The notes under the pieces: model-generated
What the model was told of the DNA's origin: nothing
Databases searched by the model: none
Seen by the model: the letters and a program-made list of their open reading frames with translations, nothing else
Part shown: one piece after another, positions 8,303 through 17,255 of the stretch
Layout: each line of letters starts with the position of its first letter
How positions within the stretch are numbered: the first letter of the stretch is position 1
From: Oceanobacter sp.
Lineage (GTDB): Bacteria; Pseudomonadota; Gammaproteobacteria; Pseudomonadales; Oceanobacteraceae
Assembly: GCA_002733645.1 (NCBI GenBank)
Contig: NVWL01000056.1
Location: forward strand, 1 to 36,599
Length of the DNA stretch: 36,599 nucleotides
Reading direction: 5' to 3'
Translations under genes and position numbers: made by a program

Positions 8303-9616
8303 CTACTTCAGCCCACTCTGTTCAGGATTCAGAATCTTAACTTCACGCTGAGGAAATGGCATTTCAATACCATTCTCTCGTAACGTTTCAAGGATAAGTA
8401 ATAAGAGATCACCACCCACCCTGTTCTTGCCATCATCAATTCCGTACATCCAAAACTCAACAAACATATTGATGCCTGAGTCTCCGAAGCTATCGATTTC
8501 ACAATCCGGGCGCTCCTCAAAAGGAACGTCTTCCCCACTGATCACTTGCTCATGTCCAGCGACGACTTCCTTGATTAACTCCACCATGCTGCGAATATCC
8601 GTTGCGTAAGGCACAGAAAAATCGACACGGTATCTTTGCTTTGGATCTTTGTGCGTCCAATTGACTAACAAAGAAGATATGAACTTCTCATTAGGCACCA
8701 AAATATCTTTGCCGTCATACGTTTCTAATACGGCGTAACGCATTTTAAACTCACGAACAAAGCCTTTCTGGCCGTCGTCTAATTCTACAAAATCGCCTAC
8801 CGTTAACGAGCGATCCAGCAGAATAATAATCCCTGAAATAAAATTTGAAGCAATCGACTGCAAGCCTAAACCTAAACCGACTCCCACAGCACCACCAAAT
8901 ACCGCCAGCGTTGTCAGGTTCACACCCATAACATTCAGCAACAGCAGCATCACGATACAGAAAAGTGCCACCTCAAACAGCTTACTGAACACCTCTTTAG
9001 TCGGGACATCCAAAGAGTCTTGTTTACGTATCACCGCCTTACCAAAGGTATTCGAAGCACGGCCTAACCAAAACAAGAAACTACCAAAAATCAGCACTCT
9101 CGTTACGCCATACGCAGAAATACTAATATTTCCGACATCTAAAGAGATTTCCTCTAGCGCCTTAATCACCGTTGGTAGTAATCCCAACAGATGCAAAAAC
9201 AAAATTGGCAATCCAATCCACTTAAACAACGATGCCGCCAGCTGATGCTGCACGAAAATACGTATGACCGAGTAAAAAAATAACAACACCGCAATCGTAA
9301 TAGCTGTTTTTATCAACCAAGGCGTAAACGCCAACACTTCACCAAAAACCGTTGATAGCTGTAACAAAATGATGGCTAATAATGGGAATAAAATTCCTCC
9401 CACTCTATAGGCAAGCTTACGCACTGGGTGAGCACTTTCCAGAGGTTCATTATGCGTCAGCCCAACGCTATGCTTAATTTTATACGCTAGTAGAAATGAC
9501 ACCCCATAAATAGCTGCAATAACAAATAACTGAATATAAGTATCAGGAGCCGCAATAGCTAACTGAGCTTTTCTCAAAAACTCATCAATAAAATTCGAGG
9601 CTGAGTCGAAATTCAT
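8303..9616 (-). CDS. Mechanosensitive ion channel, MscS family
   Basis: The 437-residue protein has about five hydrophobic segments in the first 230 residues. The MscS core follows: a pore-lining Gly/Ala-rich helix (GGAVGVGLGLGLQSIASNFISG), then the beta domain LLDRSLTVGDFVELDDGQKGFVREF, then DGKDILVPNEKFISSLLVNW. This is the region that gates under membrane tension and releases solutes on hypo-osmotic shock. It is larger than E. coli MscS (286 residues) because of extra N-terminal helices, as in the intermediate-size paralogues, so which conductance class it belongs to is unclear. The ATG at 9616 follows a GAGGG ribosome-binding site. It is monocistronic by position, with a hairpin at each end. 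Confidence 0.9.
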   Translation of the reverse strand: MNFDSASNFIDEFLRKAQLAIAAPDTYIQLFVIAAIYGVSFLLAYKIKHSVGLTHNEPLESAHPVRKLAYRVGGILFPLLAIILLQLSTVFGEVLAFTPWLIKTAITIAVLLFFYSVIRIFVQHQLAASLFKWIGLPILFLHLLGLLPTVIKALEEISLDVGNISISAYGVTRVLIFGSFLFWLGRASNTFGKAVIRKQDSLDVPTKEVFSKLFEVALFCIVMLLLLNVMGVNLTTLAVFGGAVGVGLGLGLQSIASNFISGIIILLDRSLTVGDFVELDDGQKGFVREFKMRYAVLETYDGKDILVPNEKFISSLLVNWTHKDPKQRYRVDFSVPYATDIRSMVELIKEVVAGHEQVISGEDVPFEERPDCEIDSFGDSGINMFVEFWMYGIDDGKNRVGGDLLLLILETLRENGIEMPFPQREVKILNPEQSGLK

Positions 9617-9750
9617 AAAAAAACCCTCTGTTCAATACCGTAAAAATAACTCGTGCCAAGAGTTTCCACTATTTACGAACTCATTGACAGTGAACCACTC
9701 TCTTCTGAAGTGTGTTATGAATTTTTTCACACGCTATATTTTCATTAATG

Positions 9751-9784
9751 AAAAAAATGGGCCTCATATTGGGCCCATTTTTTT
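9751..9784 (-). terminator. Rho-independent terminator of the decarboxylase gene
   Basis: A 13-bp stem of A7-TGGGCC type (9751-9763 with 9772-9784) lies 37 nt past the decarboxylase stop. The stem carries seven T residues on the minus-strand 3' side, a classic intrinsic terminator that could also work in the other direction. Confidence 0.85.
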
Positions 9785-9821
9785 ACTCTAAACGCCGTTT
9801 TGACGCCAATTTTTCACCGTA

Positions 9822-10997
9822 TCAAATGCAGACCGTTTTCAGCGGAGGAAAGCCGTTGAATTCAATCGCGCTGTAGGTGGTGGTGTAGGCTCCGGTTGAG
9901 AACCAGTACATGCGATCACCCGCCGCTAAGTTCAGTGGTAGCTCGTATTTGTACTGTTCGTACAAGATGTCTGCCGAGTCACAGGTTGGGCCTGCGATTA
10001 TCACTTCTTCAAATTCGTCGCTTTCTTTCTCTATATACAACGGGTATTTGATGGCTTCGTCTAAGGTCTCAATAAAGCCACCGAATTTACCGATGTCGGT
10101 GTATACCCAACGCTCGATACCTGTGCGGTTTTTTCGGCTCACTAAGATGACTTCACTCACCAAAATACCGGCATTGGCTGCCAACGATCGACCTGGTTCT
10201 AGAATGATGTCGGGTAAGTCATCACCAAAATCTTCTTTCAAGAAACGGGTAATTTCTTCAGCGTACGTTTCTAGTGGGTTAGTACGGCTGACGTAGTTGG
10301 CCGGAAATCCACCACCCACATTGAGCATTTTCAGTTCAATGTTTTCTTCGTCTTTTAATCGATCAAATATGCCTTTCGCTTTTGCAATAGCCGAATCCCA
10401 AGCACCAATGTCACGCTGCTGAGAGCCAACATGGAACGAGATTCCGTAAGGTACTAGGCCTAATTCCCGCGCCATAATGCATAGGTCGAGTGCCATATCT
10501 ACATGGCAACCAAACTTGCGTGACAATGGCCAGTCAGCGGTTTGTGAACCTTCCGTTAGGATGCGCACAAACACTTTTGCCCCCGGCGCCGCTTCTGCAA
10601 TGTTACGAAGGTCGGCTTCGGAGTCTGTTGCAAATAAGCGCACGCCTTTTTCGTAGAAGTAACTGATGTCTTTCAGTTTTTTGATGGTGTTACCAAAACT
10701 GAAACGATCACCCGTCACACCCAACGCCATGACCTTGTCCAATTCGTAACGCGAGGCAACGTCAAAGTTGCAGCCACGATCACGTAGGATAGTCAGTACT
10801 TCCGGTTCAGGGTTAGCCTTTACCGCGTAGTATGTTTTGGCATAAGGGAAGCATCCCATAAGATGATCCAGCTGTTCGCTGAACGTCTTGGTATCCACGA
10901 TCAACACTGGCGTGTCGTGCTGATCTGCCGCCGCTTTCATGCGAGCGAAGGTGTCAGCGTCGTAGTATGCTTCTGGTTGGGTCAACATTAGGCTCAT
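9822..10997 (-). CDS. speC: Fold-III PLP-dependent ornithine (or lysine/ornithine) decarboxylase
   Basis: The 391-residue enzyme belongs to the alanine-racemase-fold decarboxylases, like eukaryotic ODC and Pseudomonas SpeC rather than the large E. coli SpeC. Visible hallmarks are the PLP lysine in YYAVKAN (Lys60), FHVGSQ with His189, the phosphate loop GGGFP (228-232), EPGR (267-270) and the dimer-interface catalytic GPTCDSADILYE with Cys339 and Asp340. It converts ornithine to putrescine; related marine enzymes also accept lysine, and substrate choice cannot be read here. AGGAGG lies only 2 nt before the ATG at 10997 and 11 nt before an in-frame ATG at 10988, so the start could be either. 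It is divergent from the ABC transporter and ends in a strong terminator. Confidence 0.88.
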   Translation of the reverse strand: MSLMLTQPEAYYDADTFARMKAAADQHDTPVLIVDTKTFSEQLDHLMGCFPYAKTYYAVKANPEPEVLTILRDRGCNFDVASRYELDKVMALGVTGDRFSFGNTIKKLKDISYFYEKGVRLFATDSEADLRNIAEAAPGAKVFVRILTEGSQTADWPLSRKFGCHVDMALDLCIMARELGLVPYGISFHVGSQQRDIGAWDSAIAKAKGIFDRLKDEENIELKMLNVGGGFPANYVSRTNPLETYAEEITRFLKEDFGDDLPDIILEPGRSLAANAGILVSEVILVSRKNRTGIERWVYTDIGKFGGFIETLDEAIKYPLYIEKESDEFEEVIIAGPTCDSADILYEQYKYELPLNLAAGDRMYWFSTGAYTTTYSAIEFNGFPPLKTVCI

Positions 10998-11229
10998 TAC
11001 CTCCTAGGTATTCGCTTATTTAGATTTGTTTATCGGTTTAAGTTTGTGCTTGTTAAAGTTGGCGCAAAGATAGGCTGTTTTGAGTTTCAGTACAGTGATA
11101 AATATTTCTCCTGACGATGAGAAAAAACGATTTATCCGCTATCAGCAACAGTGCCTTCTATCACAAGAGGATAACTACACTCTTATGCACCTTACATTAG
11201 GTCTCTAAGTCAGATAAGGTTCCTGATTC

Positions 11230-13098
11230 ATGGTACCCGATAAGCCCTTTTGCCTCATGTTAAAATTCTTTGAACGTCTGATTCAACCCTTCCCTACTGA
11301 GCACCCGGAGCAGCCGCCAAAAGGGCTGTATGCCTTTTGTCGTCACTATACTCATGGTCTAGAAGGCTCTCTGATTGTTATGTCTACCTTGACAGCACTT
11401 TTGGCTGTGCTTGAAGTGTGGATGTTCAGTTTTATGGGGAGCCTCGTTGATTGGTTATCCACCAGCAGCCCAGAGGTTTTATTTCAAGAACGCGGTTCCC
11501 AGCTCATTATGATGTCGGTGGTGGTGTTGGTCGGGCTGCCCCTTGTGGTGTTTTTACACGCCGGGATTGTGCATCAATCGTTACTCGGCAATTACCCCAT
11601 GCGTATTCGCTGGCAATCACATCGTTATTTATTGAGGCAGAGCCTATCATTTTACGAGAATGACTTTGCCGGGCGTCTAGCGACTAAGGTTATGCAAACC
11701 GCGCTCTCAGTACGCGAAACCGTCATGAAGCTTCTTGATGTCATGATCTACATTTTGGTGTATTTCGTGTCTGCATTAGTGATGGTCGGCTCTTCCGACT
11801 GGCGTTTAATGTTGCCTATGCTGCTGTGGCTCGCACTTTATATTGGCATTCAGGTGTATTTTGTTCCGCGCTTAAAAAGAGTCGCCACGGAACAGGCTGA
11901 TGCGCGCAGTAATATGACTGGCCGTATTGTCGATAGTTACACCAATATTCAGACGGTGAAGTTGTTTTCTCATACGTCACGAGAAACCGATTACGCACGC
12001 GATAGCATGGACGGCTTTTTGAATACCGTGTATCGCCAAATGCGCTTAGCCACCGGCTTAAATGTCTCGGTCAATATGATCAACTATATTCTCGCGTTTA
12101 CCATTGCGGCGGTGTCTATTTGGTTGTGGGCGGATAGTGCGATTACCGTTGGGGCCATCGCGATTGCGATCAGTTTGGCTTTGCGTATTAACGGCATGGC
12201 GCAGTGGATTATGTGGGAAGTCGGGGCGTTATTTGAGAACCTCGGCACTGTGGCCGACGGCATGAATACCTTATCCAAGCCGCAGTCGATTCTTGATAAA
12301 CCCAACGCACCAGAACTCACGGCTGATCAAGGGCGCATTACCTTAGACGATGTGACCTTCTCTTATGAGGGCGCCGATGCCAAACGCCACCCTGTGTTTG
12401 AGTCATTAAACATTGATATTAAGCCCGGCGAAAAGATTGGTTTAGTTGGGCGTTCTGGTGCCGGTAAATCGACATTGGTTAACCTATTGCTGCGCTTTTA
12501 TGATATTGATTCCGGCACCATTCGTATTGATGGCCAAGACATCAAATCTGTCGCCCAAGAAAGTCTACGTTCAAATATTGGCATGGTGACCCAAGATACT
12601 TCTCTGCTTCATCGCAGTGTGCGCGAGAACATTTTGTACGGTCGCCCGGATGCAACAGAAGAAGATTTAATCAGCGCGACATCACGAGCGGAAGCGCATG
12701 AGTTTATTCAGTCGTTGCATGACCCTGAGGGCAATATAGGCTACGACGCTCAAGTAGGGGAGCGTGGCGTGAAGCTATCCGGAGGCCAACGCCAACGTAT
12801 CGCCATTGCCCGCGTGCTGTTAAAAGATGCGCCAATTTTAATTTTGGATGAGGCTACTTCCGCGCTGGATTCCGAAGTAGAAGCGGCCATTCAGGCAAGC
12901 TTGTATCGTTTGATGGAGAACAAAACCGTGATCGCGATTGCACATAGGCTGTCAACCATCGCCGCAATGGATCGTTTGATCGTATTAGATAAGGGCAAAA
13001 TCGCTGAGCAAGGTACTCACCAAGAACTATTGGATCACGGTGGTATTTACGCGCAGTTATGGGCGCACCAAACCGGTGGCTTTATCGGTGACGACTGA
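11230..13098 (+). CDS. ABC exporter, fused permease and ATPase
   Basis: The 622-residue half-transporter has an N-terminal six-helix transmembrane domain (about residues 45-340) and a C-terminal nucleotide-binding domain. The latter has Walker A GRSGAGKST (407-415), a Q-loop in GMVTQDTSLLH, signature LSGGQRQR (516-523), Walker B ILILDEAT and the switch His in AHRLST. This is the MsbA/multidrug exporter architecture and should act as a homodimer in the inner membrane. The substrate cannot be deduced. Start: ATG 11230 has AAGG about 9 nt upstream; an alternative ATG at 11257 has no ribosome-binding site. It is followed at 52 nt by a candidate structured RNA on the same strand. Confidence 0.9.
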   Translation: MVPDKPFCLMLKFFERLIQPFPTEHPEQPPKGLYAFCRHYTHGLEGSLIVMSTLTALLAVLEVWMFSFMGSLVDWLSTSSPEVLFQERGSQLIMMSVVVLVGLPLVVFLHAGIVHQSLLGNYPMRIRWQSHRYLLRQSLSFYENDFAGRLATKVMQTALSVRETVMKLLDVMIYILVYFVSALVMVGSSDWRLMLPMLLWLALYIGIQVYFVPRLKRVATEQADARSNMTGRIVDSYTNIQTVKLFSHTSRETDYARDSMDGFLNTVYRQMRLATGLNVSVNMINYILAFTIAAVSIWLWADSAITVGAIAIAISLALRINGMAQWIMWEVGALFENLGTVADGMNTLSKPQSILDKPNAPELTADQGRITLDDVTFSYEGADAKRHPVFESLNIDIKPGEKIGLVGRSGAGKSTLVNLLLRFYDIDSGTIRIDGQDIKSVAQESLRSNIGMVTQDTSLLHRSVRENILYGRPDATEEDLISATSRAEAHEFIQSLHDPEGNIGYDAQVGERGVKLSGGQRQRIAIARVLLKDAPILILDEATSALDSEVEAAIQASLYRLMENKTVIAIAHRLSTIAAMDRLIVLDKGKIAEQGTHQELLDHGGIYAQLWAHQTGGFIGDD

Positions 13099-13149
13099 AT
13101 TATTAACACGTAATGGTTCTGTCATAGTAAACAGGTTAGATAGCGGCCG

Positions 13150-13211
13150 TCCCGGAGTGCAACGGCCTAATGATGAGGTGTTCAGGGCGTAAGCTCTGTT
13201 CCACTCCGGGA
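13150..13211 (+). ncRNA. Candidate three-way-junction structured RNA in the exporter 3' UTR
   Basis: The closing stem P1 pairs 13150-13159 with 13202-13211 (10 Watson-Crick pairs). Inside it are two hairpins set end to end. P2 pairs 13161-13168 with 13176-13182 (7 pairs, one bulged G at 13165, loop AATGATG). P3 pairs 13183-13188 with 13193-13198 (6 pairs, GTAA loop). Both P2 and P3 contain one G-U pair (13164/13179 and 13186/13195), and the P3 loop is a GNRA tetraloop. On the other strand these become C-A mismatches and a non-GNRA loop, so the RNA form should be the plus strand, downstream of the exporter. No U-tract follows, so it is not an ordinary terminator. I do not recognise a known RNA family. 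Confidence 0.5.
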
Positions 13212-13243
13212 ACCAAGCCTACCCTACTCAGACGAGTTAGAAA

Positions 13244-14074
13244 TTAACGAAAACTGGTACGATCAATAAACGGCTTGGGCTCTTTGTCTTTACCCGCTAG
13301 CCCGTTTTCTATGGCGATGCGGTTGTTCTTACGCACTAACAAGCGCCCCTGCACCCAACGCTCCCAGCGCAGCGCCTTCCAGGTATCGGCTTTCCAGGTT
13401 TTCTTAAATAAGTACTTCGTCGCGGCAATCGCGTCCGGTGATTTACTGGCGATGGTTTTTGCTAAGGCTTCGGCTTCAGCAAGTGGGTTATCAGATAGTT
13501 TACTGATCAAGCCATATTCATGCCCCTCAACGGCACTAAACTGGCGAGCAGTCATCGTAAGTTCCTGAGCGATGTCTACACGAGTTAAACGCGATAGCGT
13601 AACCATACCGCTCATATCAGGAATTAAGCCCCACTTCATTTCCATGATACAAAGGTTGGCATCAGGGGTCGCGATACGGTAATCCGCAGCCAAAGCTATC
13701 TGCATTCCACCACCAAAACAGTTGCCATGAATGGCGCAAATAACAGGGACAGGAAGATCACGCCAGCAATGAGCAATATCTTGCGCTTTATTGAGTTTAG
13801 TCCACGGCAGTTTGAAAAATAACAACGGCAGCATTTTTGGGTTTTTACTGACCGCTTTAAAATCCAATCCAGCACAAAAAGAATCGCCATTCCCCGATAA
13901 AATCACAGCGCGGACACTGCGATTTTTACGCAGTTTTTTCGCCGTTGCGACCATTTCGTTGAACATTCCCATATCAAGGCCGTTCAATTTATCAGGGCGG
14001 TTGAGAGCGACCCAAGCAATGCCATCGCGTATCTCGCACGTTATACGTTGGCTAGCGGTTTGTTGATCTGTCAT
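13244..14074 (-). CDS. Crotonase-family protein (enoyl-CoA hydratase/isomerase)
   Basis: The 276-residue protein has the crotonase fold. The oxyanion-hole segments are SFCAGLDF (65-72) and GNCFGGGM (117-124), the latter followed by the ALAADYRIATPDA helix. The residue matching the first hydratase glutamate is Gln125, while the second, Glu145, is kept and is followed eight residues later by Asp153 (EMKWGLIPD). That Glu/Asp pair at a spacing of eight is the arrangement of delta3,5-delta2,4-dienoyl-CoA isomerase, so isomerase rather than hydratase activity is favoured (inference). Start ATG 14074 has an AGGG-type site. It follows hemH on the same strand after about 140 nt; an operon is uncertain. 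Confidence 0.85.
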   Translation of the reverse strand: MTDQQTASQRITCEIRDGIAWVALNRPDKLNGLDMGMFNEMVATAKKLRKNRSVRAVILSGNGDSFCAGLDFKAVSKNPKMLPLLFFKLPWTKLNKAQDIAHCWRDLPVPVICAIHGNCFGGGMQIALAADYRIATPDANLCIMEMKWGLIPDMSGMVTLSRLTRVDIAQELTMTARQFSAVEGHEYGLISKLSDNPLAEAEALAKTIASKSPDAIAATKYLFKKTWKADTWKALRWERWVQGRLLVRKNNRIAIENGLAGKDKEPKPFIDRTSFR

Positions 14075-14213
14075 ATCAGCGCCCTAATAGGTTGTTTGTC
14101 GTTATCGAGTGTTGCCACCGTGTTTAGCCATCTTTCCACAGCCAAGATGGTTTCACTATGACCAAACATAACGATTGAGAGGCTGTATCGGTCAATCAAT
14201 AAAATCGGTTTAG

Positions 14214-15206
14214 CTACACGTCCCAGCCACAGGCGTTTTCTTGTACTAACTGCACCATCATCTGAATGTGATCGGGGCGGTCATTCAGGCATGAAATATA
14301 GTGATAATCTTGGCCGCCTGCTTCAAGGAAGGTTTCGCGGTTTTCAATATTCAGTTCTTCGAGTGTCTCCAGACAATCCACCGCAAACGCCGGACTAATA
14401 ATATCCACGCGGCCTACTCCGGCTTTGCCCCAGTCTTCCAGAGTATGATCCGTGTAGGGCTTCACCCACTCTTCACGACCAAAGCGCGACTGGAATGTAC
14501 ACAACCATTGGTCGTCGTTAAGCTTCAATTCAGTAGCTAACGCCTGTGCGGTAGCTCGACACTGAGATGGGTAAGGGTCTCCTTTATTCTCATAACGCTC
14601 GGGAATACCGTGGAACGACATCATTAACTTATCCCCCTGCCCATGTTCAGCCCAGTATTCACGTACTGAGTTGGCAAGTGCCGTGATGTACGCCGGGTGC
14701 ACGTGATAATCCGTAATCCAGCGGCTGGCGGGCACATGCGGACATGGCGCTAATGCTTTGGCATAGCGGTCGTGTACCGCCGCCGTTGTGGATGATGAAT
14801 TTTGTGGATACAAAGGCAATATGACTAAACGCTCAGCCCCGGCTTGGCGTAGTTCTTTACCAGCATCTTCCATGCTTGGTTTACCGTAAGTCATGGCCAG
14901 TGCAACCGGAATGTCTGTCCCATATTGCGCTTTGAGCGCTTCTTTCAAACCACGTTGCTGTGCTTTAGAAAAACACATTAACGGCGAGCCCTCATCAGTC
15001 CAGACGCTGGCGTAGGCTTTCGCCACACGTGGTGGCCGAATGCGTAAAATCACACCATTAAGCGCAAACCACCAAATAAGACGCGGTGCATCGACCACAC
15101 GTTTATCGCTAAGAAACTCTTTCAAATAGGCACGAACGGCCTTAGGCGTTGGGGCTTCAGGGGTTCCGAGGTTAACCAGTAGTACACCAAAAGGGGGCTT
15201 ATTCAC
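14214..15206 (-). CDS. hemH: Ferrochelatase (protoporphyrin ferrochelatase)
   Basis: The 330-residue enzyme inserts Fe2+ into protoporphyrin IX, the last step of protoheme synthesis. Family features: GVLLVNLGTPEAPT at the N-terminus, YLKEFLSDKRVVD, the catalytic histidine in MSFHGIPERY, TFQSRFGREEWVKPYT, and ISPAFAVDCLETLEE with the conserved Glu residues near the C-terminus. The frame could begin at GTG 15227, but GGAG lies 5 nt before GTG 15206, which starts MNKPPFGVLLV, so the shorter form is chosen. It is a single-domain enzyme of normal proteobacterial length without a C-terminal membrane anchor. Confidence 0.95.
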   Translation of the reverse strand: MNKPPFGVLLVNLGTPEAPTPKAVRAYLKEFLSDKRVVDAPRLIWWFALNGVILRIRPPRVAKAYASVWTDEGSPLMCFSKAQQRGLKEALKAQYGTDIPVALAMTYGKPSMEDAGKELRQAGAERLVILPLYPQNSSSTTAAVHDRYAKALAPCPHVPASRWITDYHVHPAYITALANSVREYWAEHGQGDKLMMSFHGIPERYENKGDPYPSQCRATAQALATELKLNDDQWLCTFQSRFGREEWVKPYTDHTLEDWGKAGVGRVDIISPAFAVDCLETLEELNIENRETFLEAGGQDYHYISCLNDRPDHIQMMVQLVQENACGWDV

Positions 15207-15312
15207 GAGATCTCCAGAGTTTTCCACGCTTATGCATTGGCTTTGTATCAGTTTTGTCTAAGTTTACCGTAACCATTTACCGCAACCAAGTGCGGTGACC
15301 TCAACAAGCCCA

Positions 15313-17103
15313 TTAAAACAACTCATCAGAGACCAACAAAGCCTTAAGGCGCTCAACCAGCAGCTCTCCGGCCTCTCGGTTATCTAGCCCCTCAGCAATG
15401 CGTACCTTCCTTGAAGCTCCCGAGGCATCTTTTAAATCAATATTAAAAAACTCAGTCGTTTTTGTACCACTAGTCATCGAGCCTGATTTTTTGAGAATGA
15501 TTTGATCAGCACTATTAAAGCTCACTTTCCGACGCCACAAGGCTCGGCCAAACCACGCGCGTTTAGTATGCACAACGCCATCCGAGATGGTCGTTTCTAA
15601 AGAGCGGCCCAGCATAAATATTCCACCCATCACCATAGGCACACCAAACAACGAGAACACGACACCCATAAAGTAAAGCATCGCCCCTTCTTTGGCTGCT
15701 TGATGAAACAAGAAGATACCCACCCCCGAAAATACAAAGCCCATAAATGCCATACCTAAAGACATCGACAAGTTGCGCCCAGCGTCGCTGGCAATATACA
15801 TCTCGCCATTTTTCTCTTGTATATCAAGCTGACTGTTCATCGACTCACGGGCATCGACTAACTCTTCCTTTGTTACTTGCTGAACATGCGCTTCCGATAG
15901 CGCCAAGGTACTTTGGGTTGTGCCTTCTTCCACTGGCAATACAAAATGACGTTCTAGTTTTACAGGTGCTTGAGGGCCAACAAGCGTGAGCCGCCAAAAT
16001 ACAGAGGTACGGCCTTTTCGATAGCTGGCCGGTAAATTTTCATCTGGCTCAAATACAAAGCGCGCTAAGGTTTTATTACCCACTTCACGGATTTCTGGTG
16101 TGGTTTTACGCTGCCACAATACACTCTCACGACTGCTACTGTTTTTGCCTGAGCCTTGAACCTTACGAATACATTGCAACGTCACCGACCAATTCGCACG
16201 AAGACGGGAATGTGCAATGGTAATTTCGCCGCCTACCTGTCCATTATTTTTTCCTGGACACGGATTCATAAGTAATGGCGTAGGGCCATAATAACGCCAG
16301 TTTTTGAGCGATTTATACGCACCAAAGCCTAAACCAGCGCCTATTAGAGGAAAGACAATCACAACTAAAATCGCAGGATTACCAGATGCCATTTCAGAAG
16401 GTATTGCCAATACAGCAGGCAAGCTAATTGCTGTAAAAATGAAGGCCATAAAGCCCAACACCCAGTGCTTATAATTCTGCCCTGAGTACACAATGCCATT
16501 ATCGTGTGTTGCTTTTTTAGAGGAGTGTAAACCAAACAACATGACACCTACGCCAACGCCACCAAATACAAGCACGAATATCAATGTGAAAAACATTTTA
16601 TACAGGCGTACATCGCGAACCAAATAACTCTCACTCGGGTTATCGCCATTAACCCACACGGTCAGTTGACCGGAACTTGCCGCTCGCCGAATATCACTGG
16701 CCGTCTCTGAATGCCAATCACCAATATTGTCATTACTTGTGTCGTAACCGACACGAGAGCCTTTGTAAGATGTACCAAAGTATTGATAAGTGTATGAGGA
16801 TGACAATGAATACGTAGTTGAGTCATCACCATAATGAGACTCAACTTGTATATCATTTAATTGCGCTGGTACTTGATCCCACGTAGACGTCATAAAATGT
16901 ATGCGTAACGTGTCTAGCGGCCCCATGACTAGCAGGACGATCGCAGGAAGAAGAAAGAATAAACCGAAGATAGTCGTTCCCCAATGGGAAGATACTTTTT
17001 TATTGGTACTGTCCTTATTTTTACTGCCCTTGTGAGTACTGTTATTGTTTTTACTATTCTTAGTTACCCGATTCTTGTCAAAACGACTTTTATTGGCCGA
17101 CAT
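15313..17103 (-). CDS. DUF3592-containing six-TM membrane protein
   Basis: The 596-residue protein has a Lys/Asn/Ser-rich cytoplasmic N-terminus (about 1-38). TM1 follows, then an extracytoplasmic DUF3592-type beta region (about 70-155; WDQVPAQLNDIQVES, YTYQYFGTSYKGSRVGYD, LTVWVNGDNPSESYLV), and TM2 right after it. TM3-TM4 flank about residues 215-275. A soluble beta-rich block (about 290-430) follows, then a TM5-TM6 pair (about 445-510) and a C-terminal PH-like stretch ending before MFF-type residues. DUF3592 proteins have no known activity. ATG 17103 has AAGGAAGG just upstream; the frame is open to 17172. It stands alone on the minus strand with no operon partner. Confidence 0.75.
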   Translation of the reverse strand: MSANKSRFDKNRVTKNSKNNNSTHKGSKNKDSTNKKVSSHWGTTIFGLFFLLPAIVLLVMGPLDTLRIHFMTSTWDQVPAQLNDIQVESHYGDDSTTYSLSSSYTYQYFGTSYKGSRVGYDTSNDNIGDWHSETASDIRRAASSGQLTVWVNGDNPSESYLVRDVRLYKMFFTLIFVLVFGGVGVGVMLFGLHSSKKATHDNGIVYSGQNYKHWVLGFMAFIFTAISLPAVLAIPSEMASGNPAILVVIVFPLIGAGLGFGAYKSLKNWRYYGPTPLLMNPCPGKNNGQVGGEITIAHSRLRANWSVTLQCIRKVQGSGKNSSSRESVLWQRKTTPEIREVGNKTLARFVFEPDENLPASYRKGRTSVFWRLTLVGPQAPVKLERHFVLPVEEGTTQSTLALSEAHVQQVTKEELVDARESMNSQLDIQEKNGEMYIASDAGRNLSMSLGMAFMGFVFSGVGIFLFHQAAKEGAMLYFMGVVFSLFGVPMVMGGIFMLGRSLETTISDGVVHTKRAWFGRALWRRKVSFNSADQIILKKSGSMTSGTKTTEFFNIDLKDASGASRKVRIAEGLDNREAGELLVERLKALLVSDELF

Positions 17104-17255
17104 TGAGCCTTCCTTGCTACTTTTATTCAATGGTTTCAGAATTGAGTGTCTACTTTTTATGGGGAACACCACTCACGAACTGTACAATGGCAGTATTAAG
17201 AGTAGCCCCAGACCACTCATTTAAGAATTACATGAAATGACAGTTCAGGGAATAT

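Noticed and set aside
13119-13134. LexA-like box CTGT-N8-ACAG just upstream of the structured RNA
   Set aside because: The flanks and centre fit the LexA consensus poorly, a CTGT/ACAG pair at this spacing is expected about once per 65 kb by chance, and no good promoter lies next to it.
13130-13235. Integron attC site or hammerhead ribozyme
   Set aside because: A GTTAGAT matches the attC right core but no matching left core is present at a proper distance. The three-way junction lacks the CUGANGA and GAAA core of a hammerhead.
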